DNA of 64,000 nucleotides, taken from NCBI GenBank assembly GCA_963726795.1, contig CAVSDD010000006.1, forward strand, positions 62,001 to 126,000, given 5' to 3'. Each line of letters starts with the position of its first letter. The first letter of the stretch is position 1. The notes below the pieces were generated by a model, which saw only the letters and a program-made list of their open reading frames with translations, was not told the origin of the DNA and searched no databases. Positions 7,413-17,393 of the stretch are shown here, piece after piece. The stretch comes from Hyphomicrobium_A sp963726795. GTDB taxonomy: Bacteria; Pseudomonadota; Alphaproteobacteria; Rhizobiales; Hyphomicrobiaceae. The translations under genes were made by a program, and so were the position numbers.

Positions 7413-9588
7413 TTACCGCGGCCTTGTCCTGACGCGCGGCGGCGCGGGTGAATCGAGATCCACCTTGTGTTCCCGATCCCAGAACCGCAGTTCGGCTAGG
7501 GCCGCGATGAATCCGGACGCGTTCGCTGGAAGCAGAAAACACCCATCGTCGAGATCACCGGCAAGCCCGGTCGCTTCGAATAGTTGCAGTACAGGCTCGG
7601 TGTATCCAACAAACTTGCAGTGGGCGAACGCATCGGTGACGAAGTCCTTCGCCGCGGCGTCCTTGGCCAGCAGGGCCGCGCCGGCTTCGGACGCGATGAT
7701 GGCGACGGCGTCGTAAAGCACTGAGGGGCCGCCATCGATCTTCTGCTGGGCGGGAACGGCGGTGCGATCCGATAGGGTCAACGCCGGCGATCTTGGGTGC
7801 GATCACCTCGACCGTTCCACCGAGCTTTTCGATCTTGGCGGCGAGCGAGGTGAAGAGCTTGGCGTCGGCGCCGTCCGTGAGCAGGACCCCGAGCTTGCGG
7901 CCCTTGAAGCTCTTTGGTCCGCGCATTACGATGCTCAAGGCGTCGGACGGCGTCGAGATCTTCGCGAGTCGGCTCGCGGCAACAGCTGGCTCCGGCAGCT
8001 CGAATCCAAGCCCGTCGGCAACCGTCGCGGCGAGGTCGGCGTCAATGTTGCGCAGGTGGGAAACCATGCGCAGCCGAATGTCCGGCGCGCTCGACCTTGC
8101 TCAGCTCGAACACAAGCGCGTCGCCGATGTGCTTCTGCTCGATCGGCGTCTGGCTGACGAAGAACTGCCGCGCCTGGCTGTAGTGATCGGCGAAGCTCTC
8201 AGGACGCAGCCGCACCTTGGGCCCGTCCGCTTCTTCCTGAAAGGTGCGGAAGCCGCGCGCGGGATTCTCGCGCGGGCCGCCGTCGGCCCACGCTGTTCGG
8301 CTCGTAGTTGACGCGGCCCGTCGGATTGCGCATCGCCATGTGGCCGTCCTGCTGGAAGTGCGCGAACGGGCAGCGCGGCGCATTGATCGGGAATGTGCGT
8401 GAAGTTCGGCCCGCCGAGCCGCTTGATCTGCGTGTCGAGATAGGAGAAGTTGCGGCCCTGCAAGCAGCGGGTCGTTGCTGAAGTCGATGCCCGGCGGCAC
8501 GTTCTGCGTGCAGAAGGCGACCTGCTCGGTCTCGGCGAAGAAATTGTCGACGACGCGATCGAGCACCAGGCGGCCGACGATGCGCACCGGCAGAACTTCC
8601 TCGGGGATGAGCTTCGTCGGATCGAGCACGTCGAAGTCGAACGTTGTCGGCGAAATCCTGATCGAACAGTTGCACGCCGAGCTCCCATTCGGGGAAGGCG
8701 CCGGTCTGGATCGCGTCCCACAGGTCGCGGCGATGGAAATCCGGATCGGCGCCGTTGATTTTGACCGCCTCGTTCCAGACCACCGACTGCAGGCCGAGCT
8801 TCGGCTTCCAGTGGAATTTGACGAAGGTCGATTGGCCCTCGTCGTCGAGGAAGCGGAAGGTGTGGACGCCGAAGCCTTCCATGAAGCGGAACGAGCGCGG
8901 TATCGCGCGGTCCGACATGACCCACATGATCATGTGCATGCTTTCGGGCGTCAGCGAGATGAAGTCCCAGAAATTGTCGTGCGCCGATTGGGCCTGCGGG
9001 AAAGTCGCGGTCGGGCTCCGGCTTGACGGCGTGGATGAGGTCGGGAAACTTGATCGCGTCCTGGATGAAGAAGACCGGAATGTTGTTGCCGACGAGATCC
9101 CAGTTGCCCTCCTTGGTGTAGAGCTTCACCGCAAAGCCGCGCACATCGCGCGCGAGGTCGAACGAGCCCTTGCTGCCGGCGACGGTCGAGAAGCGCACGA
9201 ACGCCTCGGTCTTCTCGCCGACGCGCTGGAAGATGTCGGCGCGGGTGACGTCGGCCAGCGAGTTCGTCAGCTCGAAAAAGCCGTGAGCGCCGTAGCCGCG
9301 CGCGTGGACGACGCGTTCGGGAATGCGCTCGTGGTCGAAGTGGAAAATCTTCTCGCGGAAATGAAAATCCTCAAGCAGCGCCGGTCCGCGCGCACCCTGG
9401 CGCAGAGTATTTTGATCGTCGGCGACAGGAATGCCCTGCTGCGTCGTAAGCGTGGCAACATCGCCGCCCGCGGTTTGATGGATTTCCCCGCCGTTGCCCT
9501 GGGTTTCCCGGGATCTTGACGATTTGCTCGATGATTTTGCTCGCACGGGCTTCTTGCGGCCGTGCGTCGGCGAGGCTTTTTTAGCCAT
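7413..9588 (-). CDS. katE: Large-subunit catalase (HPII type), seven single-base frame breaks
   Basis: Haem catalase that removes hydrogen peroxide. The protein starts MAKKASPTHGRKKP. Recognisable blocks are the core start TTQQGIPVADDQNTLR, the haem-pocket region VVHARGYGAHGFFEL with the essential His, FVRFSTVAGSKGS, NNIPVFFIQDAIKFPDLIHA, MHMIMWVMSDRAIPRSFRFM and VNYEPNS. The C-terminal DJ-1/PfpI-like domain (GRKLGVLLTDGAD, PSVLYDAVAIIAS) is typical of large-subunit catalases. The frame changes near 9000, 8642, 8460, 8390, 8291, 8085 and 7789, each explained by one extra base. Removing the seven bases gives 722 residues, the normal family length. I regard these as probable sequence errors. 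A perfect EcfG promoter lies at 9656-9680. Confidence 0.9.
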
Positions 9589-9653
9589 GTCTGAGAATAC
9601 TCGTTGGAGGAAGCCGCAGAGCATCGCCGAATGCTCCGTCAGATCTGCCTTCG

Positions 9654-9680
9654 GGAACGTTATCGACTGGAGTTCGTTCC
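9654..9680. promoter_or_regulatory. Bidirectional EcfG general-stress promoter
   Basis: GGAACG-N15-CGTTCC lies between the divergent catalase and YidB-like genes. On the plus strand it reads GGAAC-N16-CGTT (9654-9658 and 9675-9678). On the minus strand it reads GGAAC-N16-CGTT as well (9680-9676 and 9659-9656). Both match the alphaproteobacterial EcfG consensus perfectly, so one 27-bp element can serve both genes. Confidence 0.75.
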
Positions 9681-9821
9681 GCTGGGATCGCAGAGCGTGC
9701 AGCGCGGCGTTCTCTGTTTTGCAGTCCGATCCCGAAAACTTGCTTTCGATTTAAATGTCCTCAAGCCCGGCGGCGCGGAAGACCGGCCGGCGATGCTTGA
9801 ACTCACCAGCAGGAGGTTGCG

Positions 9822-10391
9822 ATGGGTCTAGCCGATGTTCTGAATGGAATGAGAAATGGACCTCGAGGCGGAGCGGAATCAAGCGGCTCCTCCGGCATGT
9901 CGCCCGTCACGATGGGGCTGCTGGCGTTGCTCGCCTACAAGGCGCTGAAGGGAAGTGGCGTCGTGGGCTCTGAGCCTGCCGCTCCTCAAACGCGGACGCC
10001 GGGTGGCACCGCGGTCGCCAATCCAGGCGCGACCGGAGCCGGATCGGACTGGCTGGGCGGCTTGGAAAAGATGATTGCTGGAGGTGCCGCCGGCGGCATC
10101 TTGAGCGGCGGCCTTGGCGAACTCCTCAAGAAATTCCAGCAGAACGGTCAAGGTCAGGTCGCCCAATCCTGGGTGGGAACCGGCTCCAACCACAGTGTTG
10201 CGCCGGCGGACCTGGAAAAGGCGATCGGCGCCGATACGCTCGACGCGCTCTCGCAGCAAACCGGGATTCCCAAGGACCGTCTCATCGCAAAACTGCAGGA
10301 GGAGCTGCCGGCAACCGTCGATACCCTCACTCCCGACGGCCGCATACCCAACGAATTGAAGCACGCCGGTGGATTTAAGTCGAACCCCTAG
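9822..10391 (+). CDS. YidB-like protein (DUF937)
   Basis: A 189-residue protein. The N-terminal part is Gly/Ser-rich with one moderately hydrophobic stretch (MGLLALLAYKALKG), followed by a Gly-rich linker (MIAGGAAGGILSGGLGELLK). The C-terminal half is the YidB/DUF937 domain: VAQSWVGTGSNHSVAPADLE, then IGADTLDALSQQTGIPKDRL and ATVDTLTPDGRIP. The biochemical role is unknown; the family is common beside stress genes. AGGAGG lies directly before ATG 9822. It is followed after 9 bp by the GlsB-like gene, so the two form an operon behind the bidirectional EcfG promoter. Confidence 0.85.
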   Translation: MGLADVLNGMRNGPRGGAESSGSSGMSPVTMGLLALLAYKALKGSGVVGSEPAAPQTRTPGGTAVANPGATGAGSDWLGGLEKMIAGGAAGGILSGGLGELLKKFQQNGQGQVAQSWVGTGSNHSVAPADLEKAIGADTLDALSQQTGIPKDRLIAKLQEELPATVDTLTPDGRIPNELKHAGGFKSNP

Positions 10392-10400
10392 GAGGCACTC

Positions 10401-10718
10401 ATGGGCATTCTTTGGATCATTATCATCGGTTTTGTAGCGGGCGTGGTTGCCCGCCTGTTGTCTCCGGGCCCCAACAACCCCGTCGGGTTTATCACGACGA
10501 CGGCGCTCGGGATCGCCGGAGCCTTCGTCGCTACATTTCTCGGGCAAACGGTCGGCTGGTACCGGCTGGATCAAGGCGCCGGCCTAATCGGCGCGACGCT
10601 GGGCGCTGTCGTCGTCCTGTTTTTCTGGCATCGCCTGGTCGTCAATCACACGATCGCCGATCCGGGCAATCCGGGACCGATCGCCAGTCCGGGCGAAGGA
10701 CCGCGACGCTGGCTCTAA
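10401..10718 (+). CDS. GlsB/YeaQ/YmgE-family stress membrane protein
   Basis: A 105-residue membrane protein of the GlsB/YeaQ/YmgE (transglycosylase-associated) family. Three hydrophobic segments are visible: MGILWIIIIGFVAGVVARLL, TTTALGIAGAFVATFLG and GLIGATLGAVVVLFFW. The loop SPGPNNPVGF is the family's Gly/Pro-containing loop. A hydrophilic tail of about 25 residues follows (ADPGNPGPIASPGEG). These proteins are envelope stress components without a known reaction. AGGAGG precedes the start, 9 bp after the YidB-like gene. Confidence 0.9.
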   Translation: MGILWIIIIGFVAGVVARLLSPGPNNPVGFITTTALGIAGAFVATFLGQTVGWYRLDQGAGLIGATLGAVVVLFFWHRLVVNHTIADPGNPGPIASPGEGPRRWL

Positions 10719-10739
10719 CTTATTTAGAGCGTCGTCACT

Positions 10740-11627
10740 TCAAAACGATGCAGCCTCCAACGGCGGCGGGTTCGATTTGGTCTGCCTCCGCCTCTCGTCG
10801 ACACCCATTTCATTCTCCCTTACCGCAAATACGAGGGAAAGGGTGGGGAAGGCGGGATTGGGATCCACCGCTGTGCGAAAGCCTCGTAGACGCAGCTGCT
10901 CGACGATGGCTCGTGTCGCCGCCGTACCGTAATGGACCTCGACGATCACTTGGCGAATTTTCGGCCAGTCGTCGTCGGTCAAACCCGCTAGAATATTGGT
11001 TTCGCTCTGCTCCGCATCGATCTTAAGGAGGTCGATCGGGCCAATTTTGCATTCCCGGATGACGTCCGACAGCGTTCGCAGCTCGCAGGTCACCTCGAGC
11101 TCTTTCAGATAGAACTGTCGGACGCGCTCTGCAAAACGCCGTCCCCCTTGCGGCAACGCCCTGAGCAGAACGGGAACCGGGTAGGGTAACGTTCGGAATC
11201 TCTCGAGCACGTAATCCTGTCCCCGGACGACCGCCGCTTCGGAATCGTCGGGAAACATGGTCGAGGCATTCGACATGCGAGGATAGTACGAGAAGGTCGC
11301 CTCGCCTGCCTTGTCCGACAAACCGACGTTGAACAGCTGGAGGTCCAACTTGTTGTGCGTCGCGGCGTTTTTCTTGAGGACTTCAAACGTCGCCGGCACG
11401 GGCTCGAAGGCGTACACCTGTGCCGTTGCGCAGATTTGATTGAGGAAGAGAACAAACAACCCCGTGTTGGCGCCGACGTCGAGAATGCAATCGCCATCCT
11501 CGATCGTGACCCCATGCTGCCGGTAGCAATCGTCTTCGAAGATGTCCTTGTAGATCATGATCGTGTCGTCTTTGCTCAGGCCGAAGACGGACAGACCGTT
11601 AGGCAAGCGAAAGGTACGCAGAGACAT
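10740..11627 (-). CDS. FkbM-family SAM methyltransferase
   Basis: A 295-residue class I SAM-dependent methyltransferase of the FkbM type. The SAM-binding motif I is CILDVGANTGLFVLFL, with the acidic residue in YAFEPVPATFEVLKKN and the family hallmark IDLLKIDAEQSETNILAG near residue 205. Such enzymes O-methylate sugars or other small polar molecules; the substrate is not deducible. The last ~20 residues (GVDERRRQTKSNPPPLEAAS) are low-complexity. The gene converges with the GlsB-like gene, 21 bp apart, and is followed upstream by the second ferritin-like gene. No pathway partner is nearby. Confidence 0.85.
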   Translation of the reverse strand: MSLRTFRLPNGLSVFGLSKDDTIMIYKDIFEDDCYRQHGVTIEDGDCILDVGANTGLFVLFLNQICATAQVYAFEPVPATFEVLKKNAATHNKLDLQLFNVGLSDKAGEATFSYYPRMSNASTMFPDDSEAAVVRGQDYVLERFRTLPYPVPVLLRALPQGGRRFAERVRQFYLKELEVTCELRTLSDVIRECKIGPIDLLKIDAEQSETNILAGLTDDDWPKIRQVIVEVHYGTAATRAIVEQLRLRGFRTAVDPNPAFPTLSLVFAVRENEMGVDERRRQTKSNPPPLEAASF

Positions 11628-11713
11628 AGAGCAGGTGCCTTTGGAAGTTGAGCTGCGACGGAAACGCCGGCCTTCGAGGACGGCTGTGTCGGTGAAAGCG
11701 ACCGATCTGACGG

Positions 11714-12205
11714 CTAGGCGACTGCTTCTTCGTTGAGATGGCTCTCAGCGATCGTCGTCAGCTTGGCGTCTGCGGCATGCTCTTCCTTCAGCGTCTTGCC
11801 GAGCACCTTAGCGACATCGGTGTGACCGAGCAGATTGGCCCACGCAACGAGGGTGCCGTAGCGCGTGATCTCGTAATGCTCGACAGCCTGAGCAGCAGCA
11901 ATCATGGCGGCATCGCGCGTATCTGGGTCCTTGATCTCGCCCATGAGCTCCTTGGCTTCGTCGAGGATACCGTCGATTGCGGGGCACTTGGCTGCCTTTG
12001 GCTTGTGCTCGATCATCTCGAACACCTGCTCGAGACGCGTGACGTGCTCCTTGGTCTGCTCGAGATGATCCTGGAAAGCCTTGGAGAGCTCACCGGAGTC
12101 GGATTTCTTGATCATTTTCGGCAAGGCCTTCACGATGTGGTTTTCGGCGTAGTAGATGTCCTGCAGCGTGTGCAGGAAGAGATCGCTCAGCTTCTGGATT
12201 TTCAC
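11714..12205 (-). CDS. YciE/YciF-family ferritin-like protein (DUF892)
   Basis: A 163-residue four-helix-bundle protein, paralogue of the one at 4446. Shared segments are TLQDIYYAENHIVKALPKM, CPAIDGILDEA and AAQAVEHYEITRYGTLVAWA, with Glu/His residues at the positions of a ferritin-like di-iron site. It lacks the basic C-terminal tail of its paralogue and ends in SHLNEEAVA. A perfect EcfG promoter lies 122 bp upstream (12327-12351), in line with the family's general-stress induction. Its reaction is not established. Confidence 0.9.
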   Translation of the reverse strand: MKIQKLSDLFLHTLQDIYYAENHIVKALPKMIKKSDSGELSKAFQDHLEQTKEHVTRLEQVFEMIEHKPKAAKCPAIDGILDEAKELMGEIKDPDTRDAAMIAAAQAVEHYEITRYGTLVAWANLLGHTDVAKVLGKTLKEEHAADAKLTTIAESHLNEEAVA

Positions 12206-12326
12206 GTCGACTCCTCGGGTGCGATGGGTGACCGCGTACAGCCCGTCGTTACGGGATCTGCGCTACGATCCAGAAGGACCCATGTCATGGGAAGATGGAC
12301 CGCGCTCTGCGGTCCTCCGTGAAGCC

Positions 12327-12351
12327 AACGGAGTAGAACGCTCTTCGTTCC
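12327..12351 (-). promoter_or_regulatory. EcfG general-stress promoter
   Basis: On the minus strand GGAAC (12351-12347), a 16-base spacer, then CGTT (12330-12327). This is a perfect match to the EcfG consensus, placed upstream of the ferritin-like gene that starts at 12205. Confidence 0.7.
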
Positions 12352-12767
12352 ACTGGTCATGCGCCATGCTTAATTCCGGAACGCCTCGTGTGCGAAACCA
12401 CTGGGCTTTTGCGGATTGCAGCGGCGCGTGAGTTTTGCGACGATTTTCAGCGGTAGTTTTGAGGCTGAAACACCGTTTACGGTCAATTGGCCTCAACTTA
12501 GTCGGGCGTGGGTGACCCGCCGTACACAGCACATCGCTATAGTGCCCGATGTTAGGGAATCTGCGACCTTTCCCTGATCGAGCCGGCTTTTCAGTGCTCA
12601 TCCCGCGATCTCTCGCGTGATCCGCCTCCAAAACCGTCACAAACTTTCGGCCGTTCGCGCGGGGAATCGTCTCCGCCGGCGGGGTTAGGTGAAGGCGGGC
12701 GGAGCGGAATGGAATCCGCCAATTGTCACGGCCAAACCCTGGCCGCGAAAACCACGAGGGCGGCTCC
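12352..12767. other. Intergenic stretch upstream of the PAS kinase, no gene seen
   Basis: About 415 bases between the stress promoter and the kinase start. Frames on both strands have non-coding composition. The long minus-strand frame across this region has no start context, domain or hydrophobic pattern. The kinase promoter must be here but was not identified. Confidence 0.5.
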
Positions 12768-15700
12768 GTGAACGCAAAATTTCTATCGAATCGCAGCGTC
12801 CAAATCGCGTTTTCCGTCGCCATCCTGGCGCTGCTTGTGGTGGGGGTGTTCTCCTACCGCGGCATTGTCGTGACCCATGAAAGCGACGGCTGGGTGGGAC
12901 ACACGCACGACGTGCTCGATGAATTGCGGGATTTGGTCGGCGCGATGGAGAACGCCGAATTCGAGCGGCCGCGGTTTCGTTATCACCGCGGATACCTCTT
13001 CTGCTGAGTCCTACCGCACTGCCGTGAAGAGCGCGGGCCAACACTTGGCCGCGATCCGCGATCTCACCGCTGACAATGCCTCGCAACAGCAAAAGCTGCC
13101 AGTGCTCGAGGGGCTGATCGCCGAAAAAATCGCATTCCTGGACGGTATTATGCGATTGCGCCAAGGCGGCGATTTCGAGGGTGCTGCGGCCGCGGTCCGC
13201 AACGGGCAGGGTCAACAGACTACGAGCAATCTTCGGGCTGCCGCGCAAAATATGCGGGACGAAGAGCAGCGGCTGCTGAAGGACCGCAATGCCGACTCGC
13301 TGCGCCGCGTTGGGCTTAGCAAGATCGTGTTGGTCGTCGGTACCCTGCTGGGGCTGCTCATCACCGCCGCCGCCGGCTGGACCGTCCTGCGTGACAACGC
13401 GCGACGCGGTCATGCGGAGACCGCTCTGCGCGATAGCAAAGAAGAATATCGGATGCTGCTGGATGGGGTCCAGGATTACGCGATCATCATGCTCGATCCC
13501 AAGGGGGATGTCGTCACCTGGAACACCGGGGCGGAGCGCATCAAGGGTTTCAAGGCCCAAGAAATAATTGGTCGTAACTTCTCGTGCTTCTTTTCTGCGG
13601 AGGATGTCCAACGGGGCACGCCGGGCGAACTGCTCCGCTTAACCGCGGAGCGAGGCCACTACGAAGACCACGGGATGCGTCTGCGCGCCGACGGCTCCAG
13701 GTTCTCGGCGAGCATAGCCTTGACAGCTCTCCGTGACGGCAGCGGCGCGCTGCGCGGGTTTTCCGAGGTATGTCGCGATCTGAGCGAGACCAGGGAACTA
13801 AACGCCAAGTACCGCGGCCTGCTCGAAGCTGCCCCCGATGCAATGGTGGTGGTCAATCCGGCCGGGGAGATCGTTCTGCTAAATTTGCAGGCGGAGAACC
13901 AATTCGGTTACCGCCGTGACGAGCTCGTAGGTCAGCAGGTTACGGAAATCATTCCGGAAGGGTTTGCGGAGCGATTGATCTCTGACGATCTGCGCTCATC
14001 GGAAGACGCGCTGGCGCAGCAGATCGGCACCGGCATCGAGCTTACGGCGCGGCGCAAGGATGGCAGCGCGTTTCCAATCGAGATCATGCTCAGTCCTCTG
14101 CAAAGTGCCGAGGGGATCCTGGTAACAGCGGCGATCCGCAACATCAGCGTGCGCAAACGGGCGGAGGCGCATCTGGCGCAAATGGAGGGCCGGTACCGCG
14201 GTCTGCTGGAAGCGGCGCCAGATGCCATGGTGGTGGTCAATCAAGCCGGGAAGATCGTGCTCCTCAACGTGCAGGCCGAGAAGCAGTTTGGCTATCGGCG
14301 CGATGAGCTCGTAGGCCAGCGGGTAACGAACATCATTCCGGACGGCTTTGCCGAGCGCTTGATCGCCGATGATCTGCGTTCATCGGAAGATGCGCTAGCG
14401 CAGCAGATCGGCACCGGCATTGAGCTTACGGCTCGGCGCAAGGATGGCAGCGAGTTTCCGATCGAGATCATGCTCAGTCCGTTGCAGAGCGATGAGGGGA
14501 CTCTTGTCACGGCTGCGATCCGCAACATCAGCGTGCGCAAACGGGCGGAGGCGCATCTGGCGCAAATGGAGGGCCGGTACCGCGGACTGCTGGAAGCCGC
14601 GCCCGATGCCATGGTCGTGGTCAATCAAGCGGGCGAGATCGTGCTCCTCAACGTGCAGGCCGAGAAGCAGTTTGGCTATCGGCGCGACGAGCTTCTAGGC
14701 CAGAGGGTGACGAACATCATTCCGGACGGCTTTGCCGAGCGCTTGATCGCCGATGATCTGCGCTCGTCTGAGGACGCGCTGGCGCAGCAGATTGGCACCG
14801 GCATTGAGCTTACGGCTCGGCGCAAGGATGGCAGTGCGTTTCCAATAGAAATCATGCTCAGTCCGTTGCAGAGCGCCGATGGAACTCTTGTCACGGCGGC
14901 GATCCGCAACATCAGCGTGCGTAAGCGGGCGGAGGCACATCTTGCGCAGATGGAGGGCCGCTACCGCGGACTGCTGGAAGCCGCGCCCGATGCCATGGTG
15001 GTGGTCAATCAAGCCGGGAAGATCGTGCTCCTCAACGTGCAGGCCGAGAAGCAGTTTGGCTATCGGCGCGACGAGCTCGTAGGTCAGCGGGTAACCAACA
15101 TAATTCCGGACGGTTTTGCCGAGCGCTTGATCGCCGATGATCTGCGCTCAACGGAGGACGCGCTGGCTCAGCAGATCGGTACCGGCATTGAGCTTACCGC
15201 GCGGCGCAAGGACAGCAGCGAATTTCCGATCGAGATCATGCTCAGTCCGTTGCAGAGCGACGAGGGAACTCTCGTCACGGCGGCGATCCGCAACATCAGC
15301 GTGCGCAAGCGGGCGGAGGCGCATCTGGCGCAAATGGAAGGAAGATACCGCGGCCTGCTGGAGGCTGCCCCCGATGCCATGGTCGTCGTCAATCAAGCGG
15401 GCGAGATCGTGCTCCTCAACGTGCAGGCCGAGAAGCAGTTTGGCTATCGCAGAGACGAACTCGTAGGCCAGCGGGTAACGAACATCATTCCGGACGGGTT
15501 TGCTGAACGATTGATCGCTGATGGACTGCGATCTGAGGAAGATGCGCTGGCGCAGCAGATCGGCACCGGCATCGAGCTTACGGCGCGGCGCAAGGATGGC
15601 AGCCAGTTTCCAATCGAGATCATGCTCAGTCCATTGCAGAGCGCCGATGGAACGCTCGTCACAGCGGCGATCCGCGACATCAGCGTGCGCAAGACCGCCG

Positions 15701-16428
15701 AAGAGCATCTCATCCAGAACGTCGCCGAATTGAAGCGCTCGAATGTCGAGCTCGGTCAGTTCGCCTACATCGCCTCTCACGATTTGCAGGAGCCGTTGCG
15801 GATGGTGGCCAGCTATACGCAGCTTTTATCCCGGCGATACAAGGGACGGCTCGACGCGGACGCCGACGAGTTCATTGCGTTTGCGGTCGACGGGGCAAGC
15901 CGCATGCAGCGGCTAATTCAAGACCTGCTCGCCTATTCGCGCGTGGGCACCAAAGGGCAGGATCTGGTGGAAACCTCGAGCGAGGAAGCATTGCAGCAAG
16001 CACTCGCCAATCTAAGGAGCGCGATCGAAGAGGGTGGCGCCCAGGTGACGCATGACCCGCTTCCCCCTGTCCGCGCCGACGAAAGGCAGCTCATTCAGTT
16101 GTTCCAGAACCTCGTCGGTAACGCCATCAAGTACCAAAAGCCTGGCGTTCCCAAGATCCACATTTCAGCGGCCATGAACAAAGGAAAGAAGTGGGATTTC
16201 TCCGTGGAGGATAACGGGCTCGGAATCGACGCCCAGTACTTCGACAAAATTTTCGGCATGTTCCAGCGCCTGCATAAGCGGGACGAGTTCGCCGGCACGG
16301 GGATTGGGCTGGCCATCTGCAAGAAGATCGTCGAGCGCCACGGCGGTGCAATTTCCGTTGAATCCGAACCGGGCCACGGCTCCACGTTTCACTTTGACCT
16401 CGCAGCCACCGAAAGTATGGGAGCTTAG
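12768..16428 (+). CDS. CHASE3 / multi-PAS sensor histidine kinase, one frame break
   Basis: Membrane sensor kinase of 1219 residues after removal of one extra C near 12969. The GTG at 12768 (VNAKFLSNRSVQIAFSVAIL) has GAGGG upstream. The order is TM1 (residues ~10-28), periplasmic CHASE3 (~30-180), TM2 (VGLSKIVLVVGTLLGLLITA), one distinct PAS (GVQDYAIIMLDPKGDV), five tandem near-identical PAS units (~348-987), HisKA with the phospho-acceptor His in IASHDLQEPLRMVASYTQLL, and HATPase_c with NLVGNAIKYQK, VEDNGLGID and GTGIGLAICKKIVERHGG. The C-terminal half resembles phytochrome-type kinases that signal to small Rcp1-like receivers, two of which are encoded directly downstream. Confidence 0.9.
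13810..15729 (+). repeat. Five tandem 384-bp repeats, each one PAS domain
   Basis: Units start at 13810, 14194, 14578, 14962 and 15346, an exact 384-bp (128-codon) period. Each begins YRGLLEAAPDAMVVVN and ends near ISVRKRAEAHLAQMEG. Units 2 to 4 are nearly identical at DNA level. Units 1 and 5 diverge at their outer ends; the last ends ISVRKTAEEHL and leads into the kinase core. The exact period keeps the reading frame, so copy number can change by recombination. Confidence 0.95.
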
Positions 16429-16433
16429 GGGCC

Positions 16434-16880
16434 ATGACGTTGCAGGTCCTCTTGATCGAAGATAGTCCTGGCGATGTCCGGTTGACTAAGGAAGTCTTCC
16501 GCGATGCCGCCCCCCGCGTGCATTTGAGTGTCGTGACTGACGGGGTGGAAGCCTTGGCCTTCCTGAGGCGGCAGGGTGTTCACGGCAATGCGCCACGGCC
16601 GGACATCATCCTGCTCGATCTGAACCTTCCCAAAATGGATGGGCGCGAGGTGCTGTCGCACCTCAAGGAGGACGAGAGCCTAAGAGTAATCCCGATCGTC
16701 ATACTGACCACGTCCAACGACGAGGCCGATATCGTCATGAGCTATCAGCTCCAGGCAAATTGCTACCTGACGAAGCCGGTCAAGTTGGACGAGTTCGAGA
16801 ACCTGATGAAGTCCGTCAGTCATTTCTGGATGACGCAGGCAACGCTGCCGAATCAAGCGAACACCGGAGGGACCTCGTGA
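16434..16880 (+). CDS. Single-domain response regulator (Rcp1-like), first copy
   Basis: A 148-residue stand-alone receiver. Acidic pocket residues lie in LLIEDSPGDVRL, the phospho-acceptor Asp in DIILLDLNLPKMDG, the conserved Thr in VILTTSNDEAD and the Lys in CYLTKPVKLDEFE. The long loop with VHGNAPRPDI is the form found in Rcp1-like partners of phytochrome-type kinases. It starts 5 bp after the kinase stop and its own stop overlaps the start of the second receiver (GTGA), so kinase and receivers are translationally coupled. No output domain is present. Confidence 0.93.
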   Translation: MTLQVLLIEDSPGDVRLTKEVFRDAAPRVHLSVVTDGVEALAFLRRQGVHGNAPRPDIILLDLNLPKMDGREVLSHLKEDESLRVIPIVILTTSNDEADIVMSYQLQANCYLTKPVKLDEFENLMKSVSHFWMTQATLPNQANTGGTS

Positions 16881-17321
16881 GTACTCGCAAAGAAGTCCTT
16901 TTGGTTGAAGATAGTCCGGGTGACGTCCGCTTGACTCGCGAAGTCTTCCGCGATGCCGACCCGCCCGTCCATTTGAATGTGGTCAGCGATGGCGTGGAGG
17001 CTATGACCTTCCTTCATCGCGAGGGCGTTCACAAAAATTCGCCGCGCCCAGACTTGATCCTGCTGGATTTGAACTTGCCCAAAATGGATGGACGCCAAGT
17101 GCTGGCCAGCATCAAGGGCGACCAGAACTCTAAAGCTCATCCCCACCGTCATTTTGACCACCTCGGATGCCGAAGCCGACATCGAGAGGAGCTACGAATT
17201 GCAGGCAAACTGCTACCTGAGCAAGCCCGTGCAATTGGAAGAGTTCGAGACGCTTGTGAAAAGCATAAACGATTTCTGGCTCACGAAGGTGAGGCTCCCG
17301 CAGCGTGAGAATGGCCGATGA
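16877..17321 (+). CDS. Single-domain response regulator, second copy, one frame break
   Basis: A near duplicate of the preceding receiver. The GTG at 16877 overlaps the upstream stop codon. The protein begins VSTRKEVLLVEDSPGDVRLT, with the phospho-acceptor Asp in LILLDLNLPKMDGRQVL and the Lys in CYLSKPVQLEEFE. The frame is lost at 17132-17134, where AAA stands where AA would keep it; with that base removed the product is 147 residues and complete. The very high similarity to copy 1 points to a recent local duplication or gene conversion. Confidence 0.85.
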
Positions 17322-17393
17322 GCCGAATTTGGATCGCCGCAGCCTTCCGAATGGCAAATTGTAAGTTCGCCGCTGTGCGTTGTCGGAGGTGTC

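Noticed and set aside
12263..12823. 186-codon minus-strand frame upstream of the PAS kinase
   Set aside because: Composition is non-coding-like, there is no domain, and it overlaps a stress promoter and the kinase start.
15148..15780. Long minus-strand frames through the PAS repeats
   Set aside because: They recur with the repeat period and are antisense by-products of GC-rich codon use.
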